64,000 nucleotides of DNA. It comes from Leifsonia soli (GTDB taxonomy: Bacteria > Actinomycetota > Actinomycetes > Actinomycetales > Microbacteriaceae). Each line of letters begins with the position of its first letter. The first letter of the stretch is position 1. The notes below the pieces were generated by a model. The model saw only the letters and a program-made list of their open reading frames with translations, did not search any database and was not told where the DNA came from. Position numbers and translations under genes: made by a program. Where the stretch lies: the NCBI RefSeq assembly GCF_013408745.1, contig NZ_JACCBJ010000001.1, positions 3,596,001-3,660,000 on the forward strand, written 5' to 3'. Positions 1-8,941 of this stretch are shown one piece after another.

Positions 1-1
1 C

Positions 2-796
2 GCCGGAGCGCAGCAGGCGGCCTGGGACAGCGGCTTCATGCTGATGCTCATCGACACCTACGGCAACGACGAGGTGCAGACGCCCGCCGTCCAGTCCCTT
101 CTGCAGCGCAACATCGAAGGCCTGATCGTCGCGACCAACTTCCACAAGCTGGTCGACCTGCCGCTTGTGCCGCCGACGATGCCGGTCGTCATCCTCGACG
201 GCCGCCCCTCCGACGACGACGCCCACCCGACGGTCGACTACGTCGTCCCCGACGAGGAGCTGGGGGCCTACACCTCGACCCGCCTGCTCATCGAAGCCGG
301 CCACACCCGGATCGGCTTCTGCGATGTCCGGGCCTACCCGATCGCGTCGCGGCTGCGCGCCCGCGGCCACGAGCGGGCACTGGCGGAGGCGGGGCTGCGC
401 CGGGACGAGAGCCTGACCGTCGTGGCAGAGGACGCGGCCACACGGTTCGCGGTCGAACCGGCCCGGCGGCTCCTCGACCGCGACGACCGCCCCACAGCGG
501 TGTTCTGCTTCAGCGATCAGACCGCCATGGGCTTCTACCAGGTGGCCAGGCACCTCGGGCTGGAGATCCCCCGCGACCTGTCGATCGCCGGGTTCGACAA
601 TCAGGAGTTCGTCGCGGAAGCGCTCGACCCCGGTCTCACCACCGTTCAGCTGCCCCACCGCGACATGGGCGAATGGGCGGTGCGCCGCGTCGTCGGACGG
701 CTGGACGGATCCCTCGACGGGGCAGAACGCGAAGGGTTCCTGATGCCCTGCGCTCCCGTCCTCCGACAGTCCATCGGGCCGCCGTCCGGCAGCTGA
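2..796 (+). CDS. LacI-family transcriptional regulator, 5' end outside the window
   Basis: The frame is open from the first complete codon in the window, so the protein is partial: 264 C-terminal residues are visible and the DNA-binding helix-turn-helix lies upstream of the window. What remains is the periplasmic-binding-protein-like sensor domain typical of LacI repressors. Near the C-terminus it has the family block IPRDLSIAGFDNQEF followed by PGLTTVQLPHRDMG. An internal ATG at 38 is not a plausible start because it lies inside the sensor domain. It is followed after 145 bp by a sugar-importer operon in the same direction, which it probably controls. By eye its C-terminal half resembles the LacI protein at 56764 more than the one at 5405. 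The effector sugar cannot be read from the sequence. Confidence 0.9.
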   Translation, partial: AGAQQAAWDSGFMLMLIDTYGNDEVQTPAVQSLLQRNIEGLIVATNFHKLVDLPLVPPTMPVVILDGRPSDDDAHPTVDYVVPDEELGAYTSTRLLIEAGHTRIGFCDVRAYPIASRLRARGHERALAEAGLRRDESLTVVAEDAATRFAVEPARRLLDRDDRPTAVFCFSDQTAMGFYQVARHLGLEIPRDLSIAGFDNQEFVAEALDPGLTTVQLPHRDMGEWAVRRVVGRLDGSLDGAEREGFLMPCAPVLRQSIGPPSGS

Positions 797-808
797 CCGC
801 CCCGCGCC

Positions 809-912
809 CGAATCCACCCGCACCACCGACCGGAGGCACCGGTGGCGTGAGCCTGCCCTCCTGCCCGGCCGCCCCACCGAATACACCCGCCACCGAATCC
901 ACCCGCACCACC
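809..912 (+). repeat. C-rich intergenic segment with two 19-nt direct repeats
   Basis: The gap between the lacI stop and the binding-protein start is very C-rich. It holds two identical 19-nt copies of CGAATCCACCCGCACCACC at 809-827 and 894-912, with a partial copy between them near 877-892. C-rich, G-poor RNA of this kind can serve as a Rho loading site, so a Rho-dependent end of the lacI transcript is one possible reading. No clear -35/-10 pair was seen. Confidence 0.35.
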
Positions 913-941
913 CCGAACACCCGATGCAAAGGAGCAACGCA

Positions 942-2276
942 ATGACAACACCCCGCAAACCGGGCGGCCGCACCGTCGCCCGTCTCGCCGCCGCAGCAGC
1001 GGCGGTCGCCGTGGCCGCCGCCGGCCTCGTCGGCTGCAGCAGCGGCAACGGCGGTGACGCCGGCACGACGTTCACGATCCTCCAGTACGAGGACCCGAAG
1101 ACGGCGCAGGGCCAGGGCTGGCAGCTCGCCCTCGAGATGTTCAAGAAGAAGCACCCCGGCGTGAAGGTCGACTTCCAGACCACCAGCTTCGACGCCGTCC
1201 GCAAGAACGCCAAGCTCACCCTCGGCGGCAACAAGGTGCCCGACGTCGTCGAGTTCAACAAGGGCAACGCCGACGGCGGCCAGCTCGCCAGCCAGGGGCT
1301 GCTCTCGCCGCTGGACGACCAGGTGAAGAAGTACGGCTGGGACAAGAAGGTCACCGGCGGCATGCAGTCCTTCGCCAAGTACGACGAGCAGGGCAGAGCC
1401 GGATCCGGTGACTGGTACGGCATCCCGAACATCGGCGAGTACGTCACCTTCTACTACAACAAGGACCTGTTCGCGAAGGCCGGCATCGCCGCAGAGCCGA
1501 AGACGATGGACGAGTTCGTCGCCGCGATGCAGAAGCTCCAGGCCGCCGGGATCACGCCGGTGTCGTCCTCGGCCTCGACCAACCAGGGCTTCAACCAGAT
1601 GTGGGTCTGGTACTCCCTCGTCTCGGCGTACGCCGACCGCTCGCAGATCGACGACTTCATGTTCCTGAAGGGCACGGTCGACTTCTCCGCCGACCCATGG
1701 AAGAAGGGCACGGAGCAGTTCCAGGACTGGATCGACAAGGGCTACCTCGGCACTGACCTCGCCGGCCTCACGTACGAGCAGGCGAACGTCAACTTCCTGA
1801 GCGGGAAGACCGGGATGCTGATCTGGAACAACGGAGTTTTCTCGCGGGTCAAGGACCAGAAGGACTTCGCCTGGGGCTACTTCACCCTCCCCGGCGCGAA
1901 CATGTCGATGGGATCATCCGGCCACCTGTGGGGCGTGCCCGCGAAGGCGAAGAACAAGGACCTCGCCTACGACTGGATCGACACGACGCTCAGCCCGGAG
2001 GTCCAGAACAAGATCGGCGAGCTCGGCGGACTGCCGCTCGCGGGCGACTCCTCGAAGATAAGTGATCCGGTGACCCGCGCGTACACCGAGCGCTTCGACG
2101 AGATCGTCAAGGCGGACACCCTGACCTTCTACCCGGACTACCCGGTCCCCGGCTTCCTGGACTTCATCCAGACCAACATGGCCGCGATGTCCAACAAGAA
2201 CGAGACGGCGGACGAGTACATCCAGAAGCTGCAGAAGTTCTACGACGACGGCAAGAAGGCGACCGACCAGGGCTGA
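942..2276 (+). CDS. Sugar ABC transporter substrate-binding lipoprotein (importer 1)
   Basis: This 444-residue extracellular solute-binding protein (family 1) captures a carbohydrate outside the membrane and hands it to the permeases encoded just downstream. It has a basic n-region, an Ala-rich hydrophobic core and a lipobox ending LVGC with the lipidated cysteine at residue 32, followed by a Ser/Gly/Asn-rich tether. I chose ATG 942 over the in-frame ATG at 924 because AAAGGAG (928-934) lies 7 nt before it. The lobes carry features usual for CUT1 binding proteins, such as the YVTFYYNKDLFAKAG block. No ATPase gene follows. The sugar is unknown; the GH172 enzyme in the same operon suggests a furanose-containing oligosaccharide. 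Confidence 0.92.
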   Translation: MTTPRKPGGRTVARLAAAAAAVAVAAAGLVGCSSGNGGDAGTTFTILQYEDPKTAQGQGWQLALEMFKKKHPGVKVDFQTTSFDAVRKNAKLTLGGNKVPDVVEFNKGNADGGQLASQGLLSPLDDQVKKYGWDKKVTGGMQSFAKYDEQGRAGSGDWYGIPNIGEYVTFYYNKDLFAKAGIAAEPKTMDEFVAAMQKLQAAGITPVSSSASTNQGFNQMWVWYSLVSAYADRSQIDDFMFLKGTVDFSADPWKKGTEQFQDWIDKGYLGTDLAGLTYEQANVNFLSGKTGMLIWNNGVFSRVKDQKDFAWGYFTLPGANMSMGSSGHLWGVPAKAKNKDLAYDWIDTTLSPEVQNKIGELGGLPLAGDSSKISDPVTRAYTERFDEIVKADTLTFYPDYPVPGFLDFIQTNMAAMSNKNETADEYIQKLQKFYDDGKKATDQG

Positions 2277-2278
2277 GT

Positions 2279-2315
2279 GGAGGGGCGGAGCCGCCGACCG
2301 CGGCTCCGCCCCTCC
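2279..2315 (+). terminator. Perfect 15-bp stem-loop between binding-protein and permease genes
   Basis: GGAGGGGCGGAGCCG at 2279-2293 is matched exactly by its reverse complement at 2301-2315, with a 7-nt loop. It starts 2 nt after the binding-protein stop and has no following U-run. Its position suggests a partial terminator or 3'-end mRNA stabiliser that gives more binding protein than permease. Confidence 0.75.
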
Positions 2316-2336
2316 CTCCGATCCGGAGAGCATGAC

Positions 2337-3281
2337 ATGACGACAGCGACACCAGCCGCGGCGCCCCCGCTGCGGCGCCGACGGGCCGGACGACGCGCCG
2401 GGTACTGGATGTACCTCCTCCCGATGATCGTCGGGACGGCGGTGATCGTCCTCCTCCCGTTCGCGGTGAACGTGTTCATCAGCCTGTTCCGCTGGAAGGG
2501 CGGCATCGCCCCGATGCGCTGGAACGGGCTGCAGAACTACATCGACCTGCTGCACGACTCCCAGTTCTGGCTGGCGTTCACGAACACGATCTTCATGATC
2601 GTCGGCATCGTCATCGTCCCCACCCTGCTCGGCCTGCTGCTGGCGGCGATGCTCTTCGACTACATCGGCCGGGAGTTCGGGGGCAGGACGGCCGCGTTCC
2701 TCCGGGCCACCTACTACCTGCCGCAGATCCTCCCCATCGCAGTCGCCGGCTTCATCTGGAGCTGGGTGCTCGCCACTCAGAACGGCCTGCTGAACAGCGT
2801 GATCGAAGCGCTGGGCGTGAAGAGCCCGCCCGACTGGCTCGGCGACCCGAGCATCGCGATCTACGCCGTGATGCTCATGCTGATCTGGCTGCAGCTCGGC
2901 TACCCGGTGGTCATCTTCATGGCCGCCCTGCAGCGGGTCGACCCCGAGCTGTACGAAGCAGCCTCCCTCGACGGCGCCGGCTGGTGGCGGCGGTTCCGCG
3001 CCATCACGGTCCCGCAGATCCGGCCGGAGGTGTTCGTCGTGGTGATCACCGCGACCGTGGGGGCGCTCAAGGTGTTCGCGCCCATCCTCATCCTGACCGG
3101 GGGCGGCCCGGAAGGCTCGACCGTCGTGCCGTCCTACTACTCGTACCGGAACTTCTTCGAGCTCTCCAAGGTCGGCTACGGCTCGGCCATCGCCACCGCC
3201 ATGTCCATCGTCATCTTCCTCGTCGCCGGCGTCATGCTCTGGCTCCAACGGCGGGGCGCCCGAGAGGAGGCCGCCGGATGA
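2337..3281 (+). CDS. Sugar ABC transporter permease, MalF type (importer 1)
   Basis: This 314-residue CUT1-family inner-membrane permease forms half of the transmembrane channel with the next gene product. It has a basic cytoplasmic N-terminus and about six hydrophobic segments. The cytoplasmic loop that docks the ATPase is visible as EAASLDGAGWWRRFRAITVP. ATG 2337 is chosen because GGAG (2325-2328) precedes it by 8 nt; an in-frame ATG at 2277 would place the stem-loop inside the coding region. The stop overlaps the next start (ATGA), so translation is coupled to the partner permease. Confidence 0.92.
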   Translation: MTTATPAAAPPLRRRRAGRRAGYWMYLLPMIVGTAVIVLLPFAVNVFISLFRWKGGIAPMRWNGLQNYIDLLHDSQFWLAFTNTIFMIVGIVIVPTLLGLLLAAMLFDYIGREFGGRTAAFLRATYYLPQILPIAVAGFIWSWVLATQNGLLNSVIEALGVKSPPDWLGDPSIAIYAVMLMLIWLQLGYPVVIFMAALQRVDPELYEAASLDGAGWWRRFRAITVPQIRPEVFVVVITATVGALKVFAPILILTGGGPEGSTVVPSYYSYRNFFELSKVGYGSAIATAMSIVIFLVAGVMLWLQRRGAREEAAG

Positions 3282-4189
3282 CCACGACGACCGCACCCAC
3301 CGACTCCCGTCCGCGTGGGACGGAGGCGCCGCAGCGGACCGTCCACGCGGGCAGCCGCCGACGCCGGCCGCGCCGGCCGCTCCGCTGGCTCATCCTCGCG
3401 GCGGCCGTGCTGATCGCGCTGGTCATGCTCGCGCCGCTGGTGCTCCTCGTCCTCAACGCGTTCAAGACCGGCACCGACTACTCGGCCCACGGCCCGCTCG
3501 CGCTTCCGACGAGCTGGAGCCTGCAGTCGTTCCAGGACTACCTCGACCGCGTCGACTTCCTCCGCGCCCTGTGGAACTCGGTGGTCATCTCGACGCTCGT
3601 GGCCCTGCTGGGCACGCTCGTCTCCCTGCTGACCGCCTACGCGATCGGGGTCGGCCGGGTGCGCGGGAGCACCGCGCTGCTCGCGGTCTTCCTGCTGGCG
3701 ACCATGCTGCCGCAGGAGGCGCTGATCTACCCGCTGTTCTATGGAGCGCAGGCGACCGGCACCTTCAACACGGTGTGGAGCGTCATCATCGTCTTCACCG
3801 TGCTGCAGGCGGCCTTCGGCACCTACCTGCTGTCGAGCGTGATGTCGACGCTGCCGCCCTCGCTGCTCGAGGCCGCCGCGCTCGACGGTGCCGGGCGCTG
3901 GCGCATCCTCTGGTCGGTGGTCTACCCGGTCATGCGGCCGACCCTGTCGGTGCTGATGGTGTTCTTCTTCGTCTGGACCTGGAACGAGTTCTACATCCCG
4001 CTCATCCTGCTCTCGGACCAGTCGGTGCAGACCGTGCCCATCGCGCTGGCGACCCTCCAGGGGCAGAACTCCATCGACATCACCTCGCTGAATGCGGGGT
4101 CGCTGCTCTCGCTGCTGCCGACCCTGGTGTTCTTCATCATCTTCCAGCGCACCCTGAGCCGCGGCGTGACCGTCGGCTCGGTCAAGTAG
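3278..4189 (+). CDS. Sugar ABC transporter permease, MalG type (importer 1)
   Basis: This 303-residue CUT1 permease is the partner of the preceding MalF-type protein. A basic, proline- and arginine-rich N-terminal tail of about 40 residues precedes the first membrane segment. The ATPase-docking loop reads EAAALDGAGRWRILWSVVYP, and the protein ends in the usual GVTVGSVK tail of MalG-like subunits. The start ATG at 3278 overlaps the upstream TGA in an ATGA quartet. The GH172 gene follows after 39 bp, consistent with one operon. Confidence 0.92.
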   Translation: MTTTTAPTDSRPRGTEAPQRTVHAGSRRRRPRRPLRWLILAAAVLIALVMLAPLVLLVLNAFKTGTDYSAHGPLALPTSWSLQSFQDYLDRVDFLRALWNSVVISTLVALLGTLVSLLTAYAIGVGRVRGSTALLAVFLLATMLPQEALIYPLFYGAQATGTFNTVWSVIIVFTVLQAAFGTYLLSSVMSTLPPSLLEAAALDGAGRWRILWSVVYPVMRPTLSVLMVFFFVWTWNEFYIPLILLSDQSVQTVPIALATLQGQNSIDITSLNAGSLLSLLPTLVFFIIFQRTLSRGVTVGSVK

Positions 4190-4228
4190 CCATCCGACCC
4201 GATCCATCGAACCGACCTGAGGAGAACC

Positions 4229-5326
4229 GTGCTTCCCACCCTGTCCGACCTGCTCGCCGCCGACGGCGTGCGCTCCCGCTCCATCAACGCGGAGAACCCG
4301 ACCGGCGCGCCCGGCGCCGCCGCGGCGGCGAGTTCGCGCCTCGGCCCCGGCCGGAAGGGGAGCGCTTACGCGGCCCTGCCCGCCGGCGGCAGCCTGACGC
4401 TCGCCGACATCGAGGGCCCCGGCGTCATCCGCCACATCTGGATCACGGTGCCGGACCGCACGGACGGCGGCCCGTTCGTGCTGCGCGACCTGGTGCTGCG
4501 GATGTACTGGGACGACGAGGAGCAGCCCGCGGTCGAAGCCCCGCTCGGCGACTTCTTCTGCAACGGCTTCGCCGCGCGGGCGCTGGTCACCTCCGAGCCG
4601 ATCGTGGTCGCGCCGACCGGGGGGATGAACTCGTACATCCCGATGCCGTTCCGGCGGCGCGCGCGCATCGTCCTGGACAGCGACCACGCAGCCTCGATCG
4701 ACCACGTGTTCTTCCAGGTCGACTACACGGTCGGCGACGACATCCCCGAGGGGACGCCGCTCTTCCACGCGCAGTGGCGCCGCTCCAACGCGACGACGGC
4801 GCCGGGGGAGGACCATGTCATCCTCGACGGCGTCACCGGCCGCGGCCGCTACCTCGGCACCTACATCGGCGTCGCCTCGCTCTCGCGGTACTGGTGGGGC
4901 GAGGGCGAGGTGAAGTTCTTCGTCGACGGCGACACCGACCTCCCGACGCTGTGCAGCACCGGCCTGGAGGACTACGCGGGCGGCGCCTGGGCGTTCCAGG
5001 ACGAGCTGCGTCACGACCCGGAGCCGGTCCCGCTGACCTTCAGCGCACCGTACTGCGGCTATCCGTTCTTCAGCACGCGCGATGAGACGCGCGGCGGCAC
5101 CTTCATCACCTCCACCGCGCCGATGCACGCGCTGTATCGGTGGCACCTGCCCGATCCGGTCTTCTTCGAGAGCGACCTCCGCGTGACCGTGCAGCAGATC
5201 GGCGTGTGGGACAAGGGCCTCTTCGAGCGCACCGACGACGTGTTCTCCGTCGCCTACTGGTACCAGAGCGGCCCGCGTCCGGAGGTCCCGGCCTTCCCGG
5301 ACGCCGCGGCCCGCATCCCGCGCTGA
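4229..5326 (+). CDS. DUF2961 / GH172-family glycosidase
   Basis: This 365-residue protein starts at GTG 4229, preceded by GAGGAG. It matches the DUF2961 family, now glycoside hydrolase family 172, whose characterised members include alpha-D-fructofuranosidases acting on difructose dianhydride I and D-arabinofuranose-acting enzymes. Family landmarks are the N-terminal GPGVIRHIWITV strand, FCNGFAARAL, the acidic GEGE segment at about residues 224-227 and the GLEDYAGGAW block with Glu247. Acidic residues in these two blocks are the expected catalytic carboxylates, but I did not assign them individually. There is no signal peptide, so it should act in the cytoplasm on what importer 1 brings in. 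Its exact substrate is inference. Confidence 0.85.
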   Translation: MLPTLSDLLAADGVRSRSINAENPTGAPGAAAAASSRLGPGRKGSAYAALPAGGSLTLADIEGPGVIRHIWITVPDRTDGGPFVLRDLVLRMYWDDEEQPAVEAPLGDFFCNGFAARALVTSEPIVVAPTGGMNSYIPMPFRRRARIVLDSDHAASIDHVFFQVDYTVGDDIPEGTPLFHAQWRRSNATTAPGEDHVILDGVTGRGRYLGTYIGVASLSRYWWGEGEVKFFVDGDTDLPTLCSTGLEDYAGGAWAFQDELRHDPEPVPLTFSAPYCGYPFFSTRDETRGGTFITSTAPMHALYRWHLPDPVFFESDLRVTVQQIGVWDKGLFERTDDVFSVAYWYQSGPRPEVPAFPDAAARIPR

Positions 5327-5336
5327 CGCCCGCCGT

Positions 5337-5394
5337 CGAGTTGCGACATCATGTCGCAACTCGGCCCGAATAGGCGCAACAACTCACACCTCGA
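5337..5394. repeat. Intergenic palindromic repeat, copy 1
   Basis: CGAGTTGCGACAT at 5337-5349 and its exact reverse complement at 5351-5363 form a 13-bp palindrome around one central base. A conserved tail, CCGAAT..G.GCAAC.ACTCA, follows. It lies between two convergent genes and could fold as a bidirectional terminator. By hand count, 50 of its 58 bases match copy 2 at 11931-11988. Confidence 0.75.
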
Positions 5395-5404
5395 CGGAGC
5401 GGGG

Positions 5405-6427
5405 TCAGTGCCGGGCGGCGACCGACGCCCGTTCGATCACCGGCATCGGGATGAGCTCCTCGCCCGCGGGGCCGGGGTGCAGCAGCAGCTCGACCGATCG
5501 GGCGCCCATCGCCTCGTGCGGGAGCGCGACGGTCGTGAGCCCGGGCCGCAGGTACGCTGCGAGCTCGTCGTTGTCGAACGAGACGATGGAGAGGTCGTCC
5601 GGGATGCGCAGGCCCGCCTCGCTCGCCGCCTGGTAGGCGCCGAAGGCGAGCCGGTCGTTCATGGCGACGATGGCCTGCGGGCGGTCCTTCCGGCGGAGCA
5701 GCTTCCTGGTCGCCTCGTATCCCTCGTCGGGCTCCCACAGCCACACCGACGTCTCCGACACGAAGTCGAGATCGAGCTCCGCCATCGTGTCGCGGATGCC
5801 GGCGACGCGCTGCGCGACGGTCGCCGACCGGAACAGCCCTTTCTCCTTCGCGTCGCTCTGACCCAACAGGGCGATCCCCTCGCGGAAGCCGGCGTCCGCC
5901 AGCACGTGCACGGCCGACCGGCCGCCGCCGTACTCGTCCGGCAGCACGGCGTGCGGGAAGCGCGCGTTGGTGGCGTTCAGCATGACCACCGGGGTCTCGA
6001 TCCGCATGTCGGGAAGGAACAGCTCCCGCGCGCGCATGGTGGCGAACACGATCCCGTCGACCTGCCGGTCGAGCGCCGCGCCGATCGCCTCGGTCTCGCG
6101 TTTCGGCTCGCCGTCCGTCTCGAGCACCATCATCACGTGACCGGCCGTCTCCGCCGCGTTCAGTGCGCCCTTGATGAGGCCGGAGGCGAAGCGGGTGGTC
6201 GCGACCACGTCCGAGATGAACGCGATGGTGTGCGTCTTGTCGGTCTTGAGCCCGCGGGCGGCCACGTTGGGCCGGTAGCCGAGTTCGGCGGCGGCCGCGT
6301 GGACGCGGTCGTGGGCGTCCTGCGAGAGGCGGGTGTCCGGGCGGCCGTTGAGGATCATGGACGCGGCGGAGACGGAGAGGCCCGCCTTCCTGGCGACGTC
6401 GGCCAGGGTCACGCGCTTGCTCAGCAT
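5405..6427 (-). CDS. LacI-family transcriptional regulator (importer 2)
   Basis: This 340-residue repressor has an N-terminal helix-turn-helix reading VTLADVARKAGLSVSAASMIL (about residues 5-25) with the hinge region after it. The sensor domain ends in the IPDDLSIVSFDNDEL and PGLTTVALPHEAMGAR blocks. ATG 6427 is chosen because an AGGAGGAGG Shine-Dalgarno lies just upstream and the helix-turn-helix begins directly after it; a longer in-frame start at 6535 would overlap the promoter region. It diverges from the importer 2 operon and shares the 157-bp intergenic region containing a palindromic operator candidate, so it probably represses that operon and perhaps itself. Confidence 0.92.
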   Translation of the reverse strand: MLSKRVTLADVARKAGLSVSAASMILNGRPDTRLSQDAHDRVHAAAAELGYRPNVAARGLKTDKTHTIAFISDVVATTRFASGLIKGALNAAETAGHVMMVLETDGEPKRETEAIGAALDRQVDGIVFATMRARELFLPDMRIETPVVMLNATNARFPHAVLPDEYGGGRSAVHVLADAGFREGIALLGQSDAKEKGLFRSATVAQRVAGIRDTMAELDLDFVSETSVWLWEPDEGYEATRKLLRRKDRPQAIVAMNDRLAFGAYQAASEAGLRIPDDLSIVSFDNDELAAYLRPGLTTVALPHEAMGARSVELLLHPGPAGEELIPMPVIERASVAARH

Positions 6428-6488
6428 CGAGACGTCCTCCTCCTGCTTCGGGATGGTAGCCGCTGGGCGTGCCGATCGCGGAACGCAG

Positions 6489-6541
6489 TTGACAATGTGC
6501 GCGACGTATCTCAGTATAGGGCCTGCTGAAAGCATTTAGCA
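6489..6541 (+). promoter_or_regulatory. Promoter and LacI-type operator of importer 2 operon
   Basis: TTGACA (6489-6494) is followed after 17 nt by CAGTAT (6512-6517), a plausible sigma-70-type promoter. Just downstream TGCTGAAAGCATTTAGCA (6524-6541) is an 18-bp imperfect palindrome in which seven of nine base pairs are symmetric. Its placement right after the -10 fits repression by the divergently encoded LacI protein. Confidence 0.6.
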
Positions 6542-6584
6542 CTGGGATCGGTATCGACCCATCCTGTCGACGAAGGAGTCCTGC

Positions 6585-7937
6585 ATGTCCACAACCTCTC
6601 GCGGGCGGAGGGTGCGCGGCGCAGCAGCCGCCGGCCTCATCGCCTCGCTCACCGCACTCGTCTTCACCGGATGCGCCCCCGGATCGTCCACTTCCGGGGC
6701 GACCACCGCGACCGACGTCAGCACCAAGCTCACCACGGACAAGGTCCAGCTGACGATCGCCGACGAGACCGGGTTCCCGCTGACGGACGACCTCACCAAG
6801 GAGTTCACGAAGCAGCACCCGAACATCACGTTCAAGATCACCCGCGACACGTTCCAGAACCTCACGGCCAACGCGCCCAAGCTGCTCGCCAGCTCGACGC
6901 CGCCCGACCTCATCCGCCTCCCCACCCTCGGCGACACGGTCAAGGACGGCCTGGTCGCCAACCTCGACCCCTTCTTCACGGCCTACGGCTGGGACAAGTG
7001 GTCGCCGGCCCAGCTCGCTCCGCTGCGCATGACCAAGGACGGCGTGCGCGGCAGCGGCTCCCTGTACCAGCTGGGCCTCGGCTACAGCGTCACGGGCATC
7101 TTCATGAACACCAAGCTCGCCGAGCAGGCCGGGATCACCGCGCCGCCGGAGACGCTGGGTGAGCTCGAGGCCGACTTCGCGAAGGCCAAGGCGGCCGGGA
7201 TCGCGCCGCTGATCGAGGGCGACAAGGACGGCGTGGTGAACTTCACCGTCCAGGCGGCGATGAACCAGTACGCCGACAAGGCGAAGTTCCTCGACTGGAT
7301 GTTCAACAAGCCGGGTGCGACGTACAACACCCCGGGCAACGTGAAGGGCGCCGAGCTCATCCGGAAGTGGGCGGACGCCGGCTACTTCCCGTCGGACATC
7401 AACGCGCTCGACTACTTCACGTTCGTCAGCCGCTTCCAGGACGGCGGTGGCGTCTTCACCTTCAACGGCAACTGGGAGGCCGCCAACTACGCCAAGAAGC
7501 TCGGCAAGGACGTCACCTTCTTCCTGGTCCCCCCGGCGGAGAAGGGCGGAGACCACGTCGCGATGGGTGCGGCGAACTCCTTCTCGGCCGCGGCCAAGTC
7601 GAAGCACCTCAACGAGGTCGCCTACTTCCTGAACTGGGTGCACACGAACGACAAGGCGCGTCAGATCGTCGTCGACGTGACCGGAGCTGCGCCGGGCGGC
7701 GACCCGGCCCAGGCCCAGCCGAAGGTCGAGAAGGGCTCCATCACGGAGCAGGTGCTCGCGGCGGCGGCGCAGATCGCCAAGGAGGACGGCCAGGTCGACT
7801 TCATGGCGAACACGACGGCGGGCATCTACGCCGGCGCGATCATCCCGGAGTCGCAGCTGCTGGTGACCAGCAAGATCAGCGGCCAGGAGTTCGTCGACAA
7901 GGTGCAGGCGTTCTACGAGCAGGAAGTGAAGAAGTAG
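6585..7937 (+). CDS. Sugar ABC transporter substrate-binding lipoprotein (importer 2)
   Basis: This 450-residue extracellular sugar-binding protein has a twin-Arg-rich basic start, a hydrophobic core and a lipobox VFTGC with the lipid-attached cysteine at residue 30. The mature part begins with a Ser/Thr-rich linker before the first beta strand. AAGGAG (6573-6578) lies 6 nt upstream of ATG 6585. It is the first gene of an operon with two permeases, a beta-propeller glycosidase and a beta-lactamase-fold hydrolase. The downstream glycosidase suggests an oligosaccharide ligand, perhaps a fructoside, but no ligand-specific residues can be recognised by eye. Confidence 0.92.
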   Translation: MSTTSRGRRVRGAAAAGLIASLTALVFTGCAPGSSTSGATTATDVSTKLTTDKVQLTIADETGFPLTDDLTKEFTKQHPNITFKITRDTFQNLTANAPKLLASSTPPDLIRLPTLGDTVKDGLVANLDPFFTAYGWDKWSPAQLAPLRMTKDGVRGSGSLYQLGLGYSVTGIFMNTKLAEQAGITAPPETLGELEADFAKAKAAGIAPLIEGDKDGVVNFTVQAAMNQYADKAKFLDWMFNKPGATYNTPGNVKGAELIRKWADAGYFPSDINALDYFTFVSRFQDGGGVFTFNGNWEAANYAKKLGKDVTFFLVPPAEKGGDHVAMGAANSFSAAAKSKHLNEVAYFLNWVHTNDKARQIVVDVTGAAPGGDPAQAQPKVEKGSITEQVLAAAAQIAKEDGQVDFMANTTAGIYAGAIIPESQLLVTSKISGQEFVDKVQAFYEQEVKK

Positions 7938-7939
7938 CG

Positions 7940-8941
7940 ATGACCTCGGTGCGACCCCGCGCGGGCGACGACACGACCCGCCACTCCCCGTCGGCGCGAC
8001 GGGCGGTTCGCGACGGCTCGCGCGGGGCCGCACCCGGGACCCCCGTGCGCCCGGCCGCCCGGAGACGGCCGGCCGGGCGCACGGGGAGGATCGGCTGGCT
8101 GCTCGTCGCGCCCGCTCTGTTCTTCTACGCGGCCTTCGTGCTGTGGCCGCTCATCCAGGGTGTCCAGTACTCGTTCTACGACTGGAACGGGATCGGCGCA
8201 TCCACCTGGGTCGGACTCTCGAACTACCTGACGGTCTTCACCGACCCGGACCTCCTCGGGGCGATCAAGAACGCGTTCATCCTCATCGCGTTCTTCACCG
8301 TCATCCCGGTGGTCGCGGGGCTGGTGCTCGCCACGCTCATCCGGTCCGTCCGCGCCGGGTTCTTCTCCAGCCTCTCGCAGACGGTGCTGTTCCTGCCGCA
8401 GATCATCCCGCTCGCCGCCGCCGGAATCGCCTGGTCGTGGATGTACGCCCAGACCGGCGCCGTCAACCAGATCCTGGGATGGATCGGGCTGGGCGGCCTC
8501 GCCCGGCCGTGGCTCGGCGACTACCAGACCGCGCTGCCGGCCGTCGGGCTGATCGGCTCGTGGACGCTGACCGGCCTGTGCACCGTCCTGCTCCTCACCG
8601 GCATCGGCAAGATCGACGCCTCCCTCTACGAGGCGGCGCGGCTCGACGGCGCCGGATGGTGGCGCGAGTTCTTCACCATCACGCTCCCCGGCCTCCGGCA
8701 GGAGCTCGCGGTGCTCATCACCATCACGATCATCGCCGCGCTCAGCAGCTTCGACATCATCTACACGACCACCCTCGGCGGCCCGGGCAGAGCGACCCTG
8801 GTGCCGGGCATCTCGATCTACCGGATCGGGTTCACGCAGAGCGAGGTGGGGCTGGCCTCCGCCTTCGGCATCGTGCTCATGATCCTCGTCCTCGTGGTCG
8901 TCCTCCCGATCCAGCGCCTCTCGAAAGTCCGTGACCAATGA
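7940..8941 (+). CDS. Sugar ABC transporter permease, MalF type (importer 2)
   Basis: This 333-residue CUT1 permease starts 2 nt after the binding-protein stop. A 55-residue, Arg/Pro-rich cytoplasmic tail precedes the first membrane helix (GWLLVAPALFFYAAFVLW). Six membrane segments and the ATPase-docking loop EAARLDGAGWWREFFTITLP are visible. The stop overlaps the next ATG (ATGA). No strong Shine-Dalgarno is seen, so translation is probably coupled to the preceding gene. Confidence 0.9.
   Translation: MTSVRPRAGDDTTRHSPSARRAVRDGSRGAAPGTPVRPAARRRPAGRTGRIGWLLVAPALFFYAAFVLWPLIQGVQYSFYDWNGIGASTWVGLSNYLTVFTDPDLLGAIKNAFILIAFFTVIPVVAGLVLATLIRSVRAGFFSSLSQTVLFLPQIIPLAAAGIAWSWMYAQTGAVNQILGWIGLGGLARPWLGDYQTALPAVGLIGSWTLTGLCTVLLLTGIGKIDASLYEAARLDGAGWWREFFTITLPGLRQELAVLITITIIAALSSFDIIYTTTLGGPGRATLVPGISIYRIGFTQSEVGLASAFGIVLMILVLVVVLPIQRLSKVRDQ

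Noticed and set aside
924..941. Upstream ATG of the first binding protein
   Set aside because: The Shine-Dalgarno AAAGGAG overlaps this extension; ATG 942 has the correct 7-nt spacing and begins a proper signal peptide.
3176..5359. A very long minus-strand open frame opposite the permease and GH172 genes
   Set aside because: It is Arg/Glu/His/Gly-rich, has no recognisable motifs, and mirrors the high-GC third positions of real plus-strand genes. The same applies to long opposite-strand frames at 1914-3296, 5349-8033, 8818-10614 and 21000-23516.
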